Positions 25,507-33,716 of a stretch of DNA of 64,000 nucleotides are shown here, in pieces. The notes under the pieces were generated by a model that worked only from the letters and a program-made list of their open reading frames with translations, did not search any database and was not told the DNA's origin. The position numbers were made by a program, and so were the translations under genes. Each line of letters opens with the position of its first letter. Within the stretch, counting starts at the first letter, position 1. This DNA comes from Ancylobacter novellus (GTDB lineage: Bacteria; Pseudomonadota; Alphaproteobacteria; Rhizobiales; Methylopilaceae): assembly GCA_003241695.1 (NCBI GenBank), contig QFPN01000006.1:1-64000 (forward strand). Direction: 5' to 3'.

Positions 25507-28029
25507 TCAGGTCCCGCGCGGCTTGGCGCGCGTCGTCGGCTGGGCGGCGGCGGGGTCCTCGGGCCAGGGATGCCTCGGATAGCGTCCGCGCATCTCGGCG
25601 CGGACGTCGCGCCATGAGCCGCTCCAGAAACCCGGCAGGTCGCGCGTGACCTGGATCGGCCGGTGGGCCGGCGACAGCAGCCTCAACGTCAGCGGCAGTT
25701 TTCCGGCCGCGATCGCCGGGTGGGCGCCGAGCCCGTAGAGCTCCTGCACCCGCACCTCGATCGCCGGCGCGTCCTCGCCCGCATAGTCGATCGGCAGGCG
25801 CGAGCCGGTCGGGGCCTCGAAATGGGTCGGCGCCTCGACGTCGAGACGGCGGCGGAGATCGTAGGGCACGAGCGCGGCGAGGGCGTTGGAGAGATCGTCC
25901 CCCCCGACCTCACGGCGCGCGGTCGCATGGGTCAGGAACGGCGCGAGCCACTCGGCCGCCGAGGCCGCGAGCGCGGCCTCGGACAGGTCCGGCCAGCCGG
26001 CGCCGGGCTCGGCTCTTGCGAGGAAGCCGACGCGCCCTCGGAGCGCGCTCGCGGCCGCGCTCCATGGCAGCCGGTCGATCCCGAGCCCCGCGAGCCCTTC
26101 CGCCAGCGCCGCCGCCGTCTCCGGGCCGGGCGCGACGGCGAAGGGACGTTCCGCCAGCGTGATCGCGCCGAGCCGACGGCGCGCCCGGCCGCGGACGGCC
26201 GCCGCCGCGGCGTCGAACTCGACCTCCTCGCGCGCCTCGATCCGGTCGCCCGCGGCTTCGAGCAGATCCGCCTCGCTCAGCGCCGCCGCCAGGAGAATGC
26301 GGCCGGACTGCGCCGCGCCGGTGATGTCGAGCGCGACGAGGAACGGCTCGCGCGCAAGCGCCTCGCTCTCGTCGAGCGCCGCGCCGCGGCCGTTCGCGAG
26401 CAGGAAATGGCCGGGCCGGCCGCCGCGCGCCTTGGCGATGCGTTCCGGAAAGCCGCGCGCCGCGACGAGGCCCGCGCGCGAGGCGTCGCCGGCTCCGAGT
26501 GAGGAAAAGAATAACCGCGACGGTTCCGCCCCCTCCCCCTTGCGGGGAGGGGAGACGGCGGCCGCCTGCAGCCAGGAGGCCGCGAGCCTGCGGGCGTCTT
26601 CGGCGCGGGGGCCGCGCTCGCGCGCGAACCGGTCGAGCCGGCGTCCGAGATCCGGCCCGTCGCCGCCGAGCCCGTGCTCGACCGCGAGCAGGGCGATCGT
26701 GGCGGCAAGCGACCCGTCGCCGGCCGGGACCGCGTCGAGCAGCATGCCGGCGAGCCGCGGCGGCAGGGCGATCGCGCGGATCCTGGCCCCGCGTTCCGTC
26801 AGCCGTCCGTCGGCGTCGAGCGCGCCGAGCGCGAGAAGCGCGGTCCGCGCCTCCGCGACGGCTGCGGGCGGCGGCGGATCGAGAAAGGCGAGCGTCGCGG
26901 GATCGGAGACGCCCCAGGCGGCGAGGTCGAGCAGGAATGAGCCGAGGTCCGAGGCGAGGATTTCCGGTTCGGCGTAGGCCGGGAGGCTCGCGGTCGCGGC
27001 CTCCGCCCAGAGCCGGTAGCAGACGCCGGGTTCGGTGCGGCCGGCGCGGCCGCGGCGCTGGTCGACGGCCGCGCGCGAGGCCCGGACGGTCTCGAGCCGC
27101 GTGATCCCGAGCGCCGCCTCGTGGCGCGGGGCGCGGGCGAGGCCGGAATCGACCACGATCCGCACGCCCTCGATGGTGAGCGAGGTCTCGGCGATCGAGG
27201 TCGCGAGCACGACCTTGCGCTCCCCCGGCCCGGCGGGCGCCACCGCCCTGTCCTGGGCGCGCGGATCGAGCCCGCCATGGAGCTCGACGACCTCTACGCC
27301 GGAGCCGAGGCCATCGAGCCGCTCCGCCGTGCGGCGGATCTCCGCGCGGCCGGGCAGAAAGGCGAGCACGTCGCCGCCCTCCTCCGCGAGAGCGCGGCGG
27401 ACCGCCGCGGCCATGGCGTCCTCGACCCGCGAACGTGGGTCGCGCGGCAGATGCCGGGTCTCGACCGGAAAGGCGCGGCCGGCGCTTTCGACCACCTGCG
27501 CGCCCTCGCCCAGCAGGCGCGCCACCCGCGCGCCGTCGAGCGTCGCGGACATCACGAGGATGCGCAGATCCTCCCGCAGGCCGCCCTGCGCGTCGAGCGC
27601 GAGCGCGAGGCCGAGGTCGGCGTCGAGCGAACGCTCGTGGAACTCGTCGAACAGAACCGCGGCGACGCCCCGGAGTTCGGGATCGTCCACGATCATGCGG
27701 GCGAAGACGCCGTCGGTCACAACCTCGACGCGCGTCCGGGCCGAAATCTTCGAGCCGAGGCGGACGCGCAAGCCGACCGTTCCGCCCACGGCCTCGCCGA
27801 GCGTCGCGGCCATGCGCGCCGCCGCCCCGCGGGCCGCGAGCCGGCGCGGTTCGAGCACGAGGATCTTTCCGTCCTTGCGCCAGGGCGCGTCGAGAAGGGC
27901 GAGCGGAACGCGCGTGGTCTTGCCGGCGCCCGGAGGCGCGACGAGGACGGCCGACGGCGCCGCTTCGAGTGCGGCGAGCAGGCGCGGCAGCGCCTCCTCG
28001 ACGGGCAGGCTGGCCGCCGCCTCAACCAT
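25507..28029 (-). CDS. hrpB: ATP-dependent helicase HrpB
   Basis: An 840-residue DEAH-type helicase. Motifs: Walker A APPGAGKTTRVPLAL near residue 37, DEFH in VLFDEFHERSLDADL near 127, SATLDGARV, and the C-terminal domain motifs LATSIAETSLTIEGVRIVVDSG and QRRGRAGRTEPGVCYRLW. The C-terminus ends with the HrpB-specific PIQVTRDLPGFWSGSWRDVRAEMRGRYPRHPWPEDP. HrpB is an RNA helicase-like protein of uncertain substrate. An unusual feature is the in-frame copy of a dispersed GC palindrome at 26530-26552 that encodes SPPRKGEG within the linker after the helicase core. It is leftward, divergent from ppa with 74 bases between starts. Confidence 0.92.
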   Translation of the reverse strand: MVEAAASLPVEEALPRLLAALEAAPSAVLVAPPGAGKTTRVPLALLDAPWRKDGKILVLEPRRLAARGAAARMAATLGEAVGGTVGLRVRLGSKISARTRVEVVTDGVFARMIVDDPELRGVAAVLFDEFHERSLDADLGLALALDAQGGLREDLRILVMSATLDGARVARLLGEGAQVVESAGRAFPVETRHLPRDPRSRVEDAMAAAVRRALAEEGGDVLAFLPGRAEIRRTAERLDGLGSGVEVVELHGGLDPRAQDRAVAPAGPGERKVVLATSIAETSLTIEGVRIVVDSGLARAPRHEAALGITRLETVRASRAAVDQRRGRAGRTEPGVCYRLWAEAATASLPAYAEPEILASDLGSFLLDLAAWGVSDPATLAFLDPPPPAAVAEARTALLALGALDADGRLTERGARIRAIALPPRLAGMLLDAVPAGDGSLAATIALLAVEHGLGGDGPDLGRRLDRFARERGPRAEDARRLAASWLQAAAVSPPRKGEGAEPSRLFFSSLGAGDASRAGLVAARGFPERIAKARGGRPGHFLLANGRGAALDESEALAREPFLVALDITGAAQSGRILLAAALSEADLLEAAGDRIEAREEVEFDAAAAAVRGRARRRLGAITLAERPFAVAPGPETAAALAEGLAGLGIDRLPWSAAASALRGRVGFLARAEPGAGWPDLSEAALAASAAEWLAPFLTHATARREVGGDDLSNALAALVPYDLRRRLDVEAPTHFEAPTGSRLPIDYAGEDAPAIEVRVQELYGLGAHPAIAAGKLPLTLRLLSPAHRPIQVTRDLPGFWSGSWRDVRAEMRGRYPRHPWPEDPAAAQPTTRAKPRGT
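26530..26552. repeat. Dispersed GC palindrome inside hrpB coding sequence
   Basis: Arms CCCCTCCCC (26530-26538) and GGGGAGGGG (26544-26552) around CTTGC, identical in core to the element at 14638-14660. It is in frame in hrpB and reads as SPPRKGEG on the coding strand, so the reading frame is intact through the insertion. Confidence 0.85.
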
Positions 28030-28103
28030 TGGACCATTCGGTGGTTGCCGCCGAAGGCTCCGCTCCGCTACAGAGACCCGACTCGTTCAAGGGGACGTCC
28101 CAA

Positions 28104-28643
28104 ATGCGCATCGAAGCCATCGCGATCGGCAACAATCCGCCCAGCGACGTCAACGTCATCGTCGAGGTGCCGATCGGCGGCGAACCCATCAAGTACGAGC
28201 TGGACAAGGAATCCGGCACGCTGGTCGTCGACCGGTTCCTCTATACGTCGATGCGCTATCCGGGCAATTACGGCTTCATCCCGCACACGCTCTCCGACGA
28301 CGGCGACCCGATCGACGTGCTGGTGGCCAACACCCGCGCGATCGTGCCCGGCGGCGTCATCAACTGCCGCCCCGTCGGCGTCTTCAAGATGGAGGACGAG
28401 AAGGGGCTCGACGAGAAGATCATCGCGGTCCCGTCGCCGAAGCTGACGCTGCGCTATGAGCACGTGACGGACTACACTCACCTGCCGGAAATCACGCTCA
28501 GCCAGATCTCGCACTTCTTCGAGCACTACAAGGATCTAGAAGGCGACAAGTGGGTGAAGGCGCTCGGCTGGGGCGACGCCGCGGAGGCGCAGCGGATGAT
28601 CGTTGAGGCGATCGACCGCGCCAAGGCCGCCAAGAAGGGCTGA
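28104..28643 (+). CDS. ppa: Inorganic pyrophosphatase
   Basis: A 179-residue family I soluble pyrophosphatase, hydrolysing PPi to two phosphates with Mg ions. The signature D66-G-D-P-I-D71 is in DGDPIDVLV, preceded by RYPGNYGFIPHTLSD and followed by the conserved IIAVPSPK. The ATG at 28104 is the standard start (MRIEAIAIG); upstream in-frame sequence is antisense to hrpB. It is a housekeeping gene on its own, and hairpins follow at 28726-28743. Confidence 0.95.
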   Translation: MRIEAIAIGNNPPSDVNVIVEVPIGGEPIKYELDKESGTLVVDRFLYTSMRYPGNYGFIPHTLSDDGDPIDVLVANTRAIVPGGVINCRPVGVFKMEDEKGLDEKIIAVPSPKLTLRYEHVTDYTHLPEITLSQISHFFEHYKDLEGDKWVKALGWGDAAEAQRMIVEAIDRAKAAKKG

Positions 28644-29057
28644 TCGGCCACCCTCCCCGAAGCCGCGCCCGTCCGCCTGCTTCCTTCGCCGGAAAGGCGC
28701 GTGGCGGACCCGCCGCCGCGTCATGCCCGCGCTTTTGCGCGGGTGTTAACGACTTGATCGTAAGGTGCCGCGGGAGCCGAAATCGTGGATGCCCGAGACA
28801 TGCTCGGGCATGACGACGGCGGTTCGGGCGCATCGCGATCCACTCTCGTCTCCGCGGCGCTTCAGGAGAGCGGCCGCCGCACTGGAACGACGGCGGCGAT
28901 CGGACCGGATCGCGTGACGCTCTCGCGGAAAGGCCGTCGCGCCCAGCCCCGCGAAGTTTTTCGATTCTTTTTTGAACCTTCCCCTTCGCCCCCGCGACAG
29001 ACGGTCATCGGGGCCGCGAGAGGCGCGGCTCCCCCGAAACGCCCAAGGGGATCCGTC
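28644..29057. other. Intergenic region with two palindromes, no gene seen
   Basis: Holds two hairpins: CCCGCGC-TTTT-GCGCGGG (28726-28743), which may serve as a weak ppa terminator though no U-run follows, and ATGCCCGAG-ACATG-CTCGGGCAT (28789-28811), a member of the dispersed palindrome type. The rest, including the T-rich patch near 28958-28976, has no credible reading frame. A promoter for the small exported protein gene should lie in the last 150 bases, but I cannot assign it. Confidence 0.55.
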
Positions 29058-29345
29058 ATGACCGTCTTCGCTTCGACCGCCCGCAAGGCGACCGCCGCCC
29101 TCCTCGCCGCCGCCGTCATGGGCGCGGCCTTCTCTCCCGCCGTCGCCGAAGCCAGGAGCGGCCGCACCGCCGCCTACATCGCGGGCGGCGTCGCCGGCGG
29201 GCTGCTGTTCGGCGCGATCGCCGCGAACGCGGCCCCCGCCTACGAGAGCGGCGTCGCTTACGAGCGCGACTGCTGGCTCGAGAAGCGCAAGCGCTACGAC
29301 GCCTACGGCGATCCCTACTTCGTCAAGCTTCGGGTCTGCGACTGA
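29058..29345 (+). CDS. Small exported Gly/Ala-rich protein, unknown function
   Basis: A 95-residue protein with a signal peptide (residues about 1-30: basic TARKATAALLAAAVMGAAF, cleavage near AVAEA). The mature part has a glycine-rich hydrophobic stretch AAYIAGGVAGGLLFGAIAAN and ends in a Cys-containing tail (ERDCWLEKRKRY and LRVCD) that could form one disulfide. This layout is common among small periplasmic or surface proteins of Hyphomicrobiales with no known role. The ATG at 29058 is chosen because the signal peptide starts there. A strong hairpin follows the stop. Confidence 0.78.
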   Translation: MTVFASTARKATAALLAAAVMGAAFSPAVAEARSGRTAAYIAGGVAGGLLFGAIAANAAPAYESGVAYERDCWLEKRKRYDAYGDPYFVKLRVCD

Positions 29346-29375
29346 TCCCGCCCCAACATGGTCGCGAACCCGACA

Positions 29376-29403
29376 GGGCGGGGCCTTCGCCGAGGCCCCG
29401 CCC
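29376..29403. terminator. Strong hairpin between convergent genes
   Basis: Ten-base perfect stem GGGCGGGGCC (29376-29385) / GGCCCCGCCC (29394-29403) with an 8-base loop, placed between the exported-protein gene (stop 29345) and smr (stop 29465). No U-run follows, so it may act as an mRNA-stabilising end structure or a weak terminator. Confidence 0.6.
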
Positions 29404-29464
29404 GACCCTTCTGGACTGCGTCGCTTCCGATCCGCCGCGCCGTCACGCCCGGCCGATCCCGATC

Positions 29465-30022
29465 TTATCGTCTTCCGGACTTCCTGATCCGCACGTAGAG
29501 CGCGCCCGAGCCGCCATGGGTCGGCCCCGCGGTCTCGAAGCCGACCACGACGCCCCGAGCCGCGGGCGACGACAGCCACATCGGCACGGCCCGGCGCAAC
29601 ACGCCGCGCTCGGCGTAAGCGTCGGCGCCGGGCGCGCCCTTGCCCGTGATCACCAGCACGAGCTTGTGGCCCCTCGCCTGCGCCCCCTGAAGAAAGGCGA
29701 CGAGCCGGCGCTGGGCTTCCTCCTGCCGCAGTCCGTGCAGGTCGATGCGCGCGTCGATCTCCACCACGCCGCGCTCGAGCCGCCGGCGGAAGCGCGCCTC
29801 TAGCGGCGCGAGCGGCGTCAAGGCCGGCGCGGGCGCACGCTTGGCCGACAGCGCGGCCGGCGAGGCTTCGGCCTTCGGCGCCGCCTCCGGCTCCGCGAGA
29901 GGCTGGGGCGCGGCCAGCGGCGGGGCGACGCGGCGTCCCGGAAGCGGCGCGACGGTTTCCGCGACCTTGGCCCACAGCGCGAGCTCCGCCTCGCTCGGCG
30001 TGCGCCGCCGCCGCCCCGTCAC
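29465..30022 (-). CDS. Smr domain-containing protein
   Basis: A 185-residue protein with a C-terminal Smr (small MutS-related) domain at about 90-185: ARIDLHGLRQEEAQRRLVAF gives the LDLHG-type motif, and LVLVITGKG (TGKG at 127-130) is the second block. Smr domains are usually nucleases acting on DNA or on collided-ribosome mRNA. The N-terminal third is Pro/Ala-rich and probably disordered. The GTG start overlaps the mltA stop as GTGA (30019-30022). It is last in the leftward tim44-mltA-smr operon. Confidence 0.9.
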   Translation of the reverse strand: MTGRRRRTPSEAELALWAKVAETVAPLPGRRVAPPLAAPQPLAEPEAAPKAEASPAALSAKRAPAPALTPLAPLEARFRRRLERGVVEIDARIDLHGLRQEEAQRRLVAFLQGAQARGHKLVLVITGKGAPGADAYAERGVLRRAVPMWLSSPAARGVVVGFETAGPTHGGSGALYVRIRKSGRR

Positions 30023-31149
30023 GGCGCGCGCTCGCGCGGGAGAAGCACCACGAAGCCGGTCTGCTGCTTCATGCCGCCCGCGACGGCGCCTGCGGCGTCG
30101 CCGGTTCCGGCGAAGTAGTCGCCGCGCGCGGCGCCGAGAATGGCGGAGCCGGTGTCCTGCGCGACCACGAGCCTTCGGATCGCGCCGCCGTCCGGGAACC
30201 GGCCTTCGAGCCAGAACGGCAGGCCGTAGGTCCAGATCCCCCGGTCGACCGCGATCGAGCGGCCGGGCTCGAGCGGCACGTTCTGCGCGCCGAGCGGCCC
30301 GTCGGCGTCCTTCAGCGCCTCGTCGATCCGGAAAAAGATGTAGGATTGGTTCTCGCGCATCAGCGCGCGTCCGTCGGACGGGTTCTCGGCGAGCCAGCGG
30401 CGGATGGACGCCATGCTGGTCGAGCCCCTCGCGAGCAGCCCGCGCTCGACCATCAGCCGGCCGATCCCGGTGAACTTCCGCCCGTTGCGGCCGTCGAAGG
30501 CGAGCCGCACGGCGTCGCCGTTCGGAAGCTTGACCCGCGTCGAGCCCTGGATGTGAACGAAGAAGGCGTCGACCCGCTCGGCCCAGACGAGTTCGAGCCC
30601 GCGGCCCGCGAGCGCCCCGTCCTCGATCGCCGCGCGGTCGGGATAAGGCTCGTAGCCCGCGGCGCCCTTGCGCGCGCCGCCGAGCCCGTCCGGCACGCCG
30701 GGCAGCGTCCCGCCGTCGGGAATGGTCACGAGGTCGGCCGGGCGGGCCAGCAGCGGCGTGTCGAAGCGCGCCGTCCTCGTGCGCGATCCCTCGATCTCGG
30801 GCTCGTAATAGCCGGTCAGGACACCGGTTCCGACGCGCCAGGGCCGGAACTCACGCTCGAAGAAAGCGCGCGCCGCCTCAGCGTCGGGACGCCCCAAAGC
30901 GCGCGCGCGGGCGCAGACGCGCTTCAGCGCCTCGTCGGGCGGCTGTGCGGGGCGGGACGGCGGCACGTCGTCCCGGATCGCGCGGCAGGATCCGGCGAAG
31001 GCCTGGAACGCCGCGGCCTGGTCGTCGGCGGCCCAGCCCGGCAGGTCGGCGAAGGACAGGGGCTCCAGTCCCGCGGGGCCGGCGAAGGCCGGGGATGCGC
31101 CCGCCAGAAAGGCGAGAAGCGTCATGATCGCGGCCCCCCGGCCGCCCAT
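30019..31149 (-). CDS. mltA: Membrane-bound lytic murein transglycosylase A (MltA)
   Basis: A 376-residue peptidoglycan lytic transglycosylase. After a signal-like hydrophobic stretch (MTLLAFLAGASPAFA, from residue 9), the MltA barrel has VGTGVLTGYYEPEIEGSR and the C-terminal 3D-type domain with VVAQDTGSAILGAARGDYFAGTG, which carries the catalytic Asp. Two ATGs, 31149 and 31125, both fit; the second starts directly at the signal peptide. No lipobox Cys is evident, so it may be soluble periplasmic rather than a lipoprotein. It lies 16 bases downstream of the Tim44-like gene and couples to smr. Confidence 0.92.
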   Translation of the reverse strand: MGGRGAAIMTLLAFLAGASPAFAGPAGLEPLSFADLPGWAADDQAAAFQAFAGSCRAIRDDVPPSRPAQPPDEALKRVCARARALGRPDAEAARAFFEREFRPWRVGTGVLTGYYEPEIEGSRTRTARFDTPLLARPADLVTIPDGGTLPGVPDGLGGARKGAAGYEPYPDRAAIEDGALAGRGLELVWAERVDAFFVHIQGSTRVKLPNGDAVRLAFDGRNGRKFTGIGRLMVERGLLARGSTSMASIRRWLAENPSDGRALMRENQSYIFFRIDEALKDADGPLGAQNVPLEPGRSIAVDRGIWTYGLPFWLEGRFPDGGAIRRLVVAQDTGSAILGAARGDYFAGTGDAAGAVAGGMKQQTGFVVLLPRERAP

Positions 31150-31165
31150 CGCCCCCGCGGCTCCG

Positions 31166-31876
31166 TCAGACGGCTTCGGTCGCGACCAGCCGCCAGTTGG
31201 GATCGCGGGAATTGACGTCGCGCGCGAAGGTCCAGACGTCGACCAGATCGGCGATCTCGGTCGGGCTGCCGTCGATCACCTCGCCCGCCCTGTCGCGGGT
31301 CGCGGTGATCAGCTTCGAGACGAAGCGCACGGTGAGCTGGGCGGTCTTGCCGACGACGTCCGCGCCCGTGATCTCGGCCTTCTCGATCGACACGAAATTC
31401 GATTCCACGGTCTCGCCGCGGCTCTCGCGATCGGCGATCGCCGCCGAGAAGCTGTCGAACACCTCCCGCGCGAGCAGCGGCTTCAAGGTCTTGCGATCGC
31501 CGGCCGCGAACGCGGTCACGATCATTTCATAGGCGGCACGCGCGCCGCCGAGGAAACCGCGCGCGTCGAAGTCGCCCTCGGCCTCCGCGATGCGGTCCAG
31601 CCCCTGGGCGACGGGCGATCCGGGCTCGGCGACGCCGGCCCAGCGGTCGCGTTGCGGCTCGTCGTCGTCGGACGATGCCGCAGGCTGCGGCTCCGCGCGG
31701 CGCGGCAGCTGGGTGACGTTGTCCGCGGGCGCCTCGGCCTGCGGGCGGCCCACATAGGTGTCCTGCGGGCGGCGCTCGTTGCCCGTCCGGCTTCCGAGGA
31801 CCGAGCGCAACCGCAGAAAGATGAACACCGCCAGGACGATGATGATGATCGTGTAGATGTCGAAGCCGTCGGTCAT
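31166..31876 (-). CDS. Tim44-like domain protein
   Basis: A 236-residue protein with one N-terminal membrane helix (FDIYTIIIIVLAVFIFLRLRSVLG), an acidic/Pro linker, and a C-terminal Tim44-like domain (about 100-236) containing GARAAYEMIVTAFAAGDRKTLKPLLAREVFDSF and the ending WTFARDVNSRDPNWRLVATEAV. The mitochondrial homologue tethers Hsp70 to the translocon; the bacterial role is unclear. It heads the leftward tim44-mltA-smr operon and diverges from fxsA, a conserved block in Hyphomicrobiales. Confidence 0.92.
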   Translation of the reverse strand: MTDGFDIYTIIIIVLAVFIFLRLRSVLGSRTGNERRPQDTYVGRPQAEAPADNVTQLPRRAEPQPAASSDDDEPQRDRWAGVAEPGSPVAQGLDRIAEAEGDFDARGFLGGARAAYEMIVTAFAAGDRKTLKPLLAREVFDSFSAAIADRESRGETVESNFVSIEKAEITGADVVGKTAQLTVRFVSKLITATRDRAGEVIDGSPTEIADLVDVWTFARDVNSRDPNWRLVATEAV

Positions 31877-32073
31877 CGCGTCTCGCAGTTCGTGTTCGCC
31901 GGCGCCGCGCTGGTCGAAACGTGAAGCGCGAGGCGGAGGGCCGCACCGTATATGTGAGCAGAGCGGGCCGCTATTCCAGTCGCGTTCCCCGCCGCTTGAA
32001 TTTCCGGGGGCGCAGCGCCCACATAAGGGATCCGCGCGGCTCGCGCATCAAGGGACGCTTTCACGGACACGTC

Positions 32074-32520
32074 ATGCCACGACTTCTCGGTCTCATCCTC
32101 CTCCTGCCGGTCATGGAGCTCGTCGCCTTCGCGCTGGTCGCGTCCGCGATCGGGCTCGGCAAGGCGGTGCTGCTGCAGGTCGCGATCTCGCTGATCGGCG
32201 TCGCGATGCTCGGTTCGCTCGTTTCCGAGGCGAAAGCCAAGGCGCGGCGAAGCGGCGGCGGCGTCATGGCGTTCGCGCTCGACGCCGACCATGGCCTCCG
32301 CGGCCTCGCGGGCCTGCTGTTCGCGATCCCCGGCTTCATCACCGACGCGATCGGCGTGCTGGCGCTCGTGCCGGAAGTTCGCCGCCGGCTGCGCGGCTTC
32401 CTGTCCGGAGGGAAACCGGCGCCCGCGGCGGCCCCGCGACGCAGCGACGCGCCTGAGATGCTCGACCTCGACGCCCGCGAATGGCGTGAGGTGCGGCCGG
32501 CGGATCCCCGCAAGGCCTGA
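32074..32520 (+). CDS. fxsA: FxsA family membrane protein
   Basis: A 148-residue inner-membrane protein with three or four hydrophobic helices (about 4-25, 28-48, 75-100) and the family marks PVMELVAFALVASAIGLGKAVLLQ and RGLAGLLFAIPGFITDAIGVLALVP. FxsA overexpression relieves F-exclusion of phage T7 in E. coli; its normal function is unknown. The C-terminal 45 residues are polar and Ala/Pro-rich. The ATG at 32074 gives the canonical length; earlier in-frame codons add an antisense-like leader. It is convergent with the secretion gene ending at 32530. Confidence 0.9.
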   Translation: MPRLLGLILLLPVMELVAFALVASAIGLGKAVLLQVAISLIGVAMLGSLVSEAKAKARRSGGGVMAFALDADHGLRGLAGLLFAIPGFITDAIGVLALVPEVRRRLRGFLSGGKPAPAAAPRRSDAPEMLDLDAREWREVRPADPRKA

Positions 32521-32529
32521 CCCGGCGGT

Positions 32530-33162
32530 TCAGTTCGAGTCGTCGTCCGAGTCGTCGGCGTTGCTTGGCCGCTTGCGCTTCGGACGCTTCGCCGGCCGTT
32601 CGTCCTCATCTTCGTCGTCGCTCGAGGCGGCGCTCGCCTCCGAGCGCTGGAACAGGCGGAACTCCTCCTCGCGCTCGTCGAGGGTGAGCTTCAGCGACGA
32701 CGGGCCGATCTGCGTGACCAGCCAGCCGTCGACCTGATCGCCGAGCCGCAGGCGTTCGACGCGGCCGCCATTGTCCACCACCGCGACCGATCCGTCCGGC
32801 CCTTCAACGACGCCCGCCAGCTTGAGTTCGGGCGCCGACGCCGGCGGCTCCTGCCGGGGCGGCGGCGGGGGCGCCGCCGCCGTCTCGACGACTGGCGGCG
32901 GTACGGGCCGGCGCCGCGACGGCGTGAACAGCGGCATGTCGCGGAAGCCCGACAGCGACGATTTCTCCAGCGCGGCGAGCGGGTTCAGCGCCAGAACCTC
33001 GGCGGAGGGAGGCGAGGGAGCCTCGACGTCGGCCGAAGCCGCCGGTTCTTCCGTCTGTTCCGTCGCGTCGGCTGCGTCGTCCTCGTCGTCGCCCTGAGCG
33101 ACGGCCGACCCCGCGGCGAGCGCCGCGACGAACGCCGCGACGAAAAGCGTCGTCCGCCTCAT
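32530..33162 (-). CDS. Type II secretion GspC/GspN-like protein
   Basis: A 210-residue exported protein with a signal peptide (RRTTLFVAAFVAALAAGSAVAQ), an acidic low-complexity region, the motif SGFRDMPLFTPSRRRPVPPP and a short homology-region-like domain (ELKLAGVVEGPDGSVAVVDNGGRVERLRLGDQVDGW). The PLFTPSRRP motif and small domain match the short GspC/GspN-like proteins found with alphaproteobacterial secretion loci. It would sit in the periplasm between inner-membrane assembly platform and outer-membrane secretin. The tail alternates Asp/Glu with Lys/Arg. The ATG overlaps the gspM stop as ATGA (33159-33162). It is last in the leftward gspE-L-M-C/N operon. Confidence 0.8.
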   Translation of the reverse strand: MRRTTLFVAAFVAALAAGSAVAQGDDEDDAADATEQTEEPAASADVEAPSPPSAEVLALNPLAALEKSSLSGFRDMPLFTPSRRRPVPPPVVETAAAPPPPPRQEPPASAPELKLAGVVEGPDGSVAVVDNGGRVERLRLGDQVDGWLVTQIGPSSLKLTLDEREEEFRLFQRSEASAASSDDEDEDERPAKRPKRKRPSNADDSDDDSN

Positions 33163-33716
33163 GACGGCGTCTTCCTGTAGCCGCGCGCCACCAGGCTCAC
33201 GCGGAGCGTCGGGTCTTCGGCGTCGGTCTCGCCGTTGGCGTCGAGGCGACGGGCCTCGATCCGCTCAACCGTGAGCAGCGGCAGCCGTGTCTCCAGGCCG
33301 TAAAGCAGGTTGAGCAGGCCGTCATTGGTGACGTCGAAGGTGACGCGCAGCTCGACGCGGCCGTCGTCCGGCGCGTCCGCGTCTCGGACGTCGCCCGGCT
33401 CCTGCGTCTCGATCAGCCTCCCGTCGGCGTCGCCGACCGCCTCGACCAGCAGCTTCTGCAATTCGGCGCGGGCAATCTCCGCGCCGTCTCCCGTCAGATA
33501 GATCGCGGAGGCGTCGAGGGTCTGGCCGGCGCGCTCATGAAGCCGCGCGACGCGGGCCTCGAGCGCCGCGACGGTCGCCTCCTGCCGGTCGGCGAGCACG
33601 CTGGTCTCGCTCGCCTGGAGAAGGCTCACGACCGCGAAGGCGAGCGCCCCGAGCGGCAAGGCGATCGCGAGCGCGCCGGTGACGACGCGGCGGAGGGGGC
33701 GCGGTTCGGCGCTCAC
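33159..33716 (-). CDS. gspM: Type II secretion system protein GspM
   Basis: A 185-residue bitopic inner-membrane protein with one helix (VVTGALAIALPLGALAFAVVSLL, about 10-32), a coiled-coil (EATVAALEARVARLHER) and a ferredoxin-like C-terminal domain (VELRVTFDVTNDGLLNLLYGLETRLPLLTVERIEARRL), the GspM-b layout. It binds GspL and the pseudopilin platform. GTG start overlaps gspL as GTGA (33713-33716). Confidence 0.85.
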   Translation of the reverse strand: MSAEPRPLRRVVTGALAIALPLGALAFAVVSLLQASETSVLADRQEATVAALEARVARLHERAGQTLDASAIYLTGDGAEIARAELQKLLVEAVGDADGRLIETQEPGDVRDADAPDDGRVELRVTFDVTNDGLLNLLYGLETRLPLLTVERIEARRLDANGETDAEDPTLRVSLVARGYRKTPS

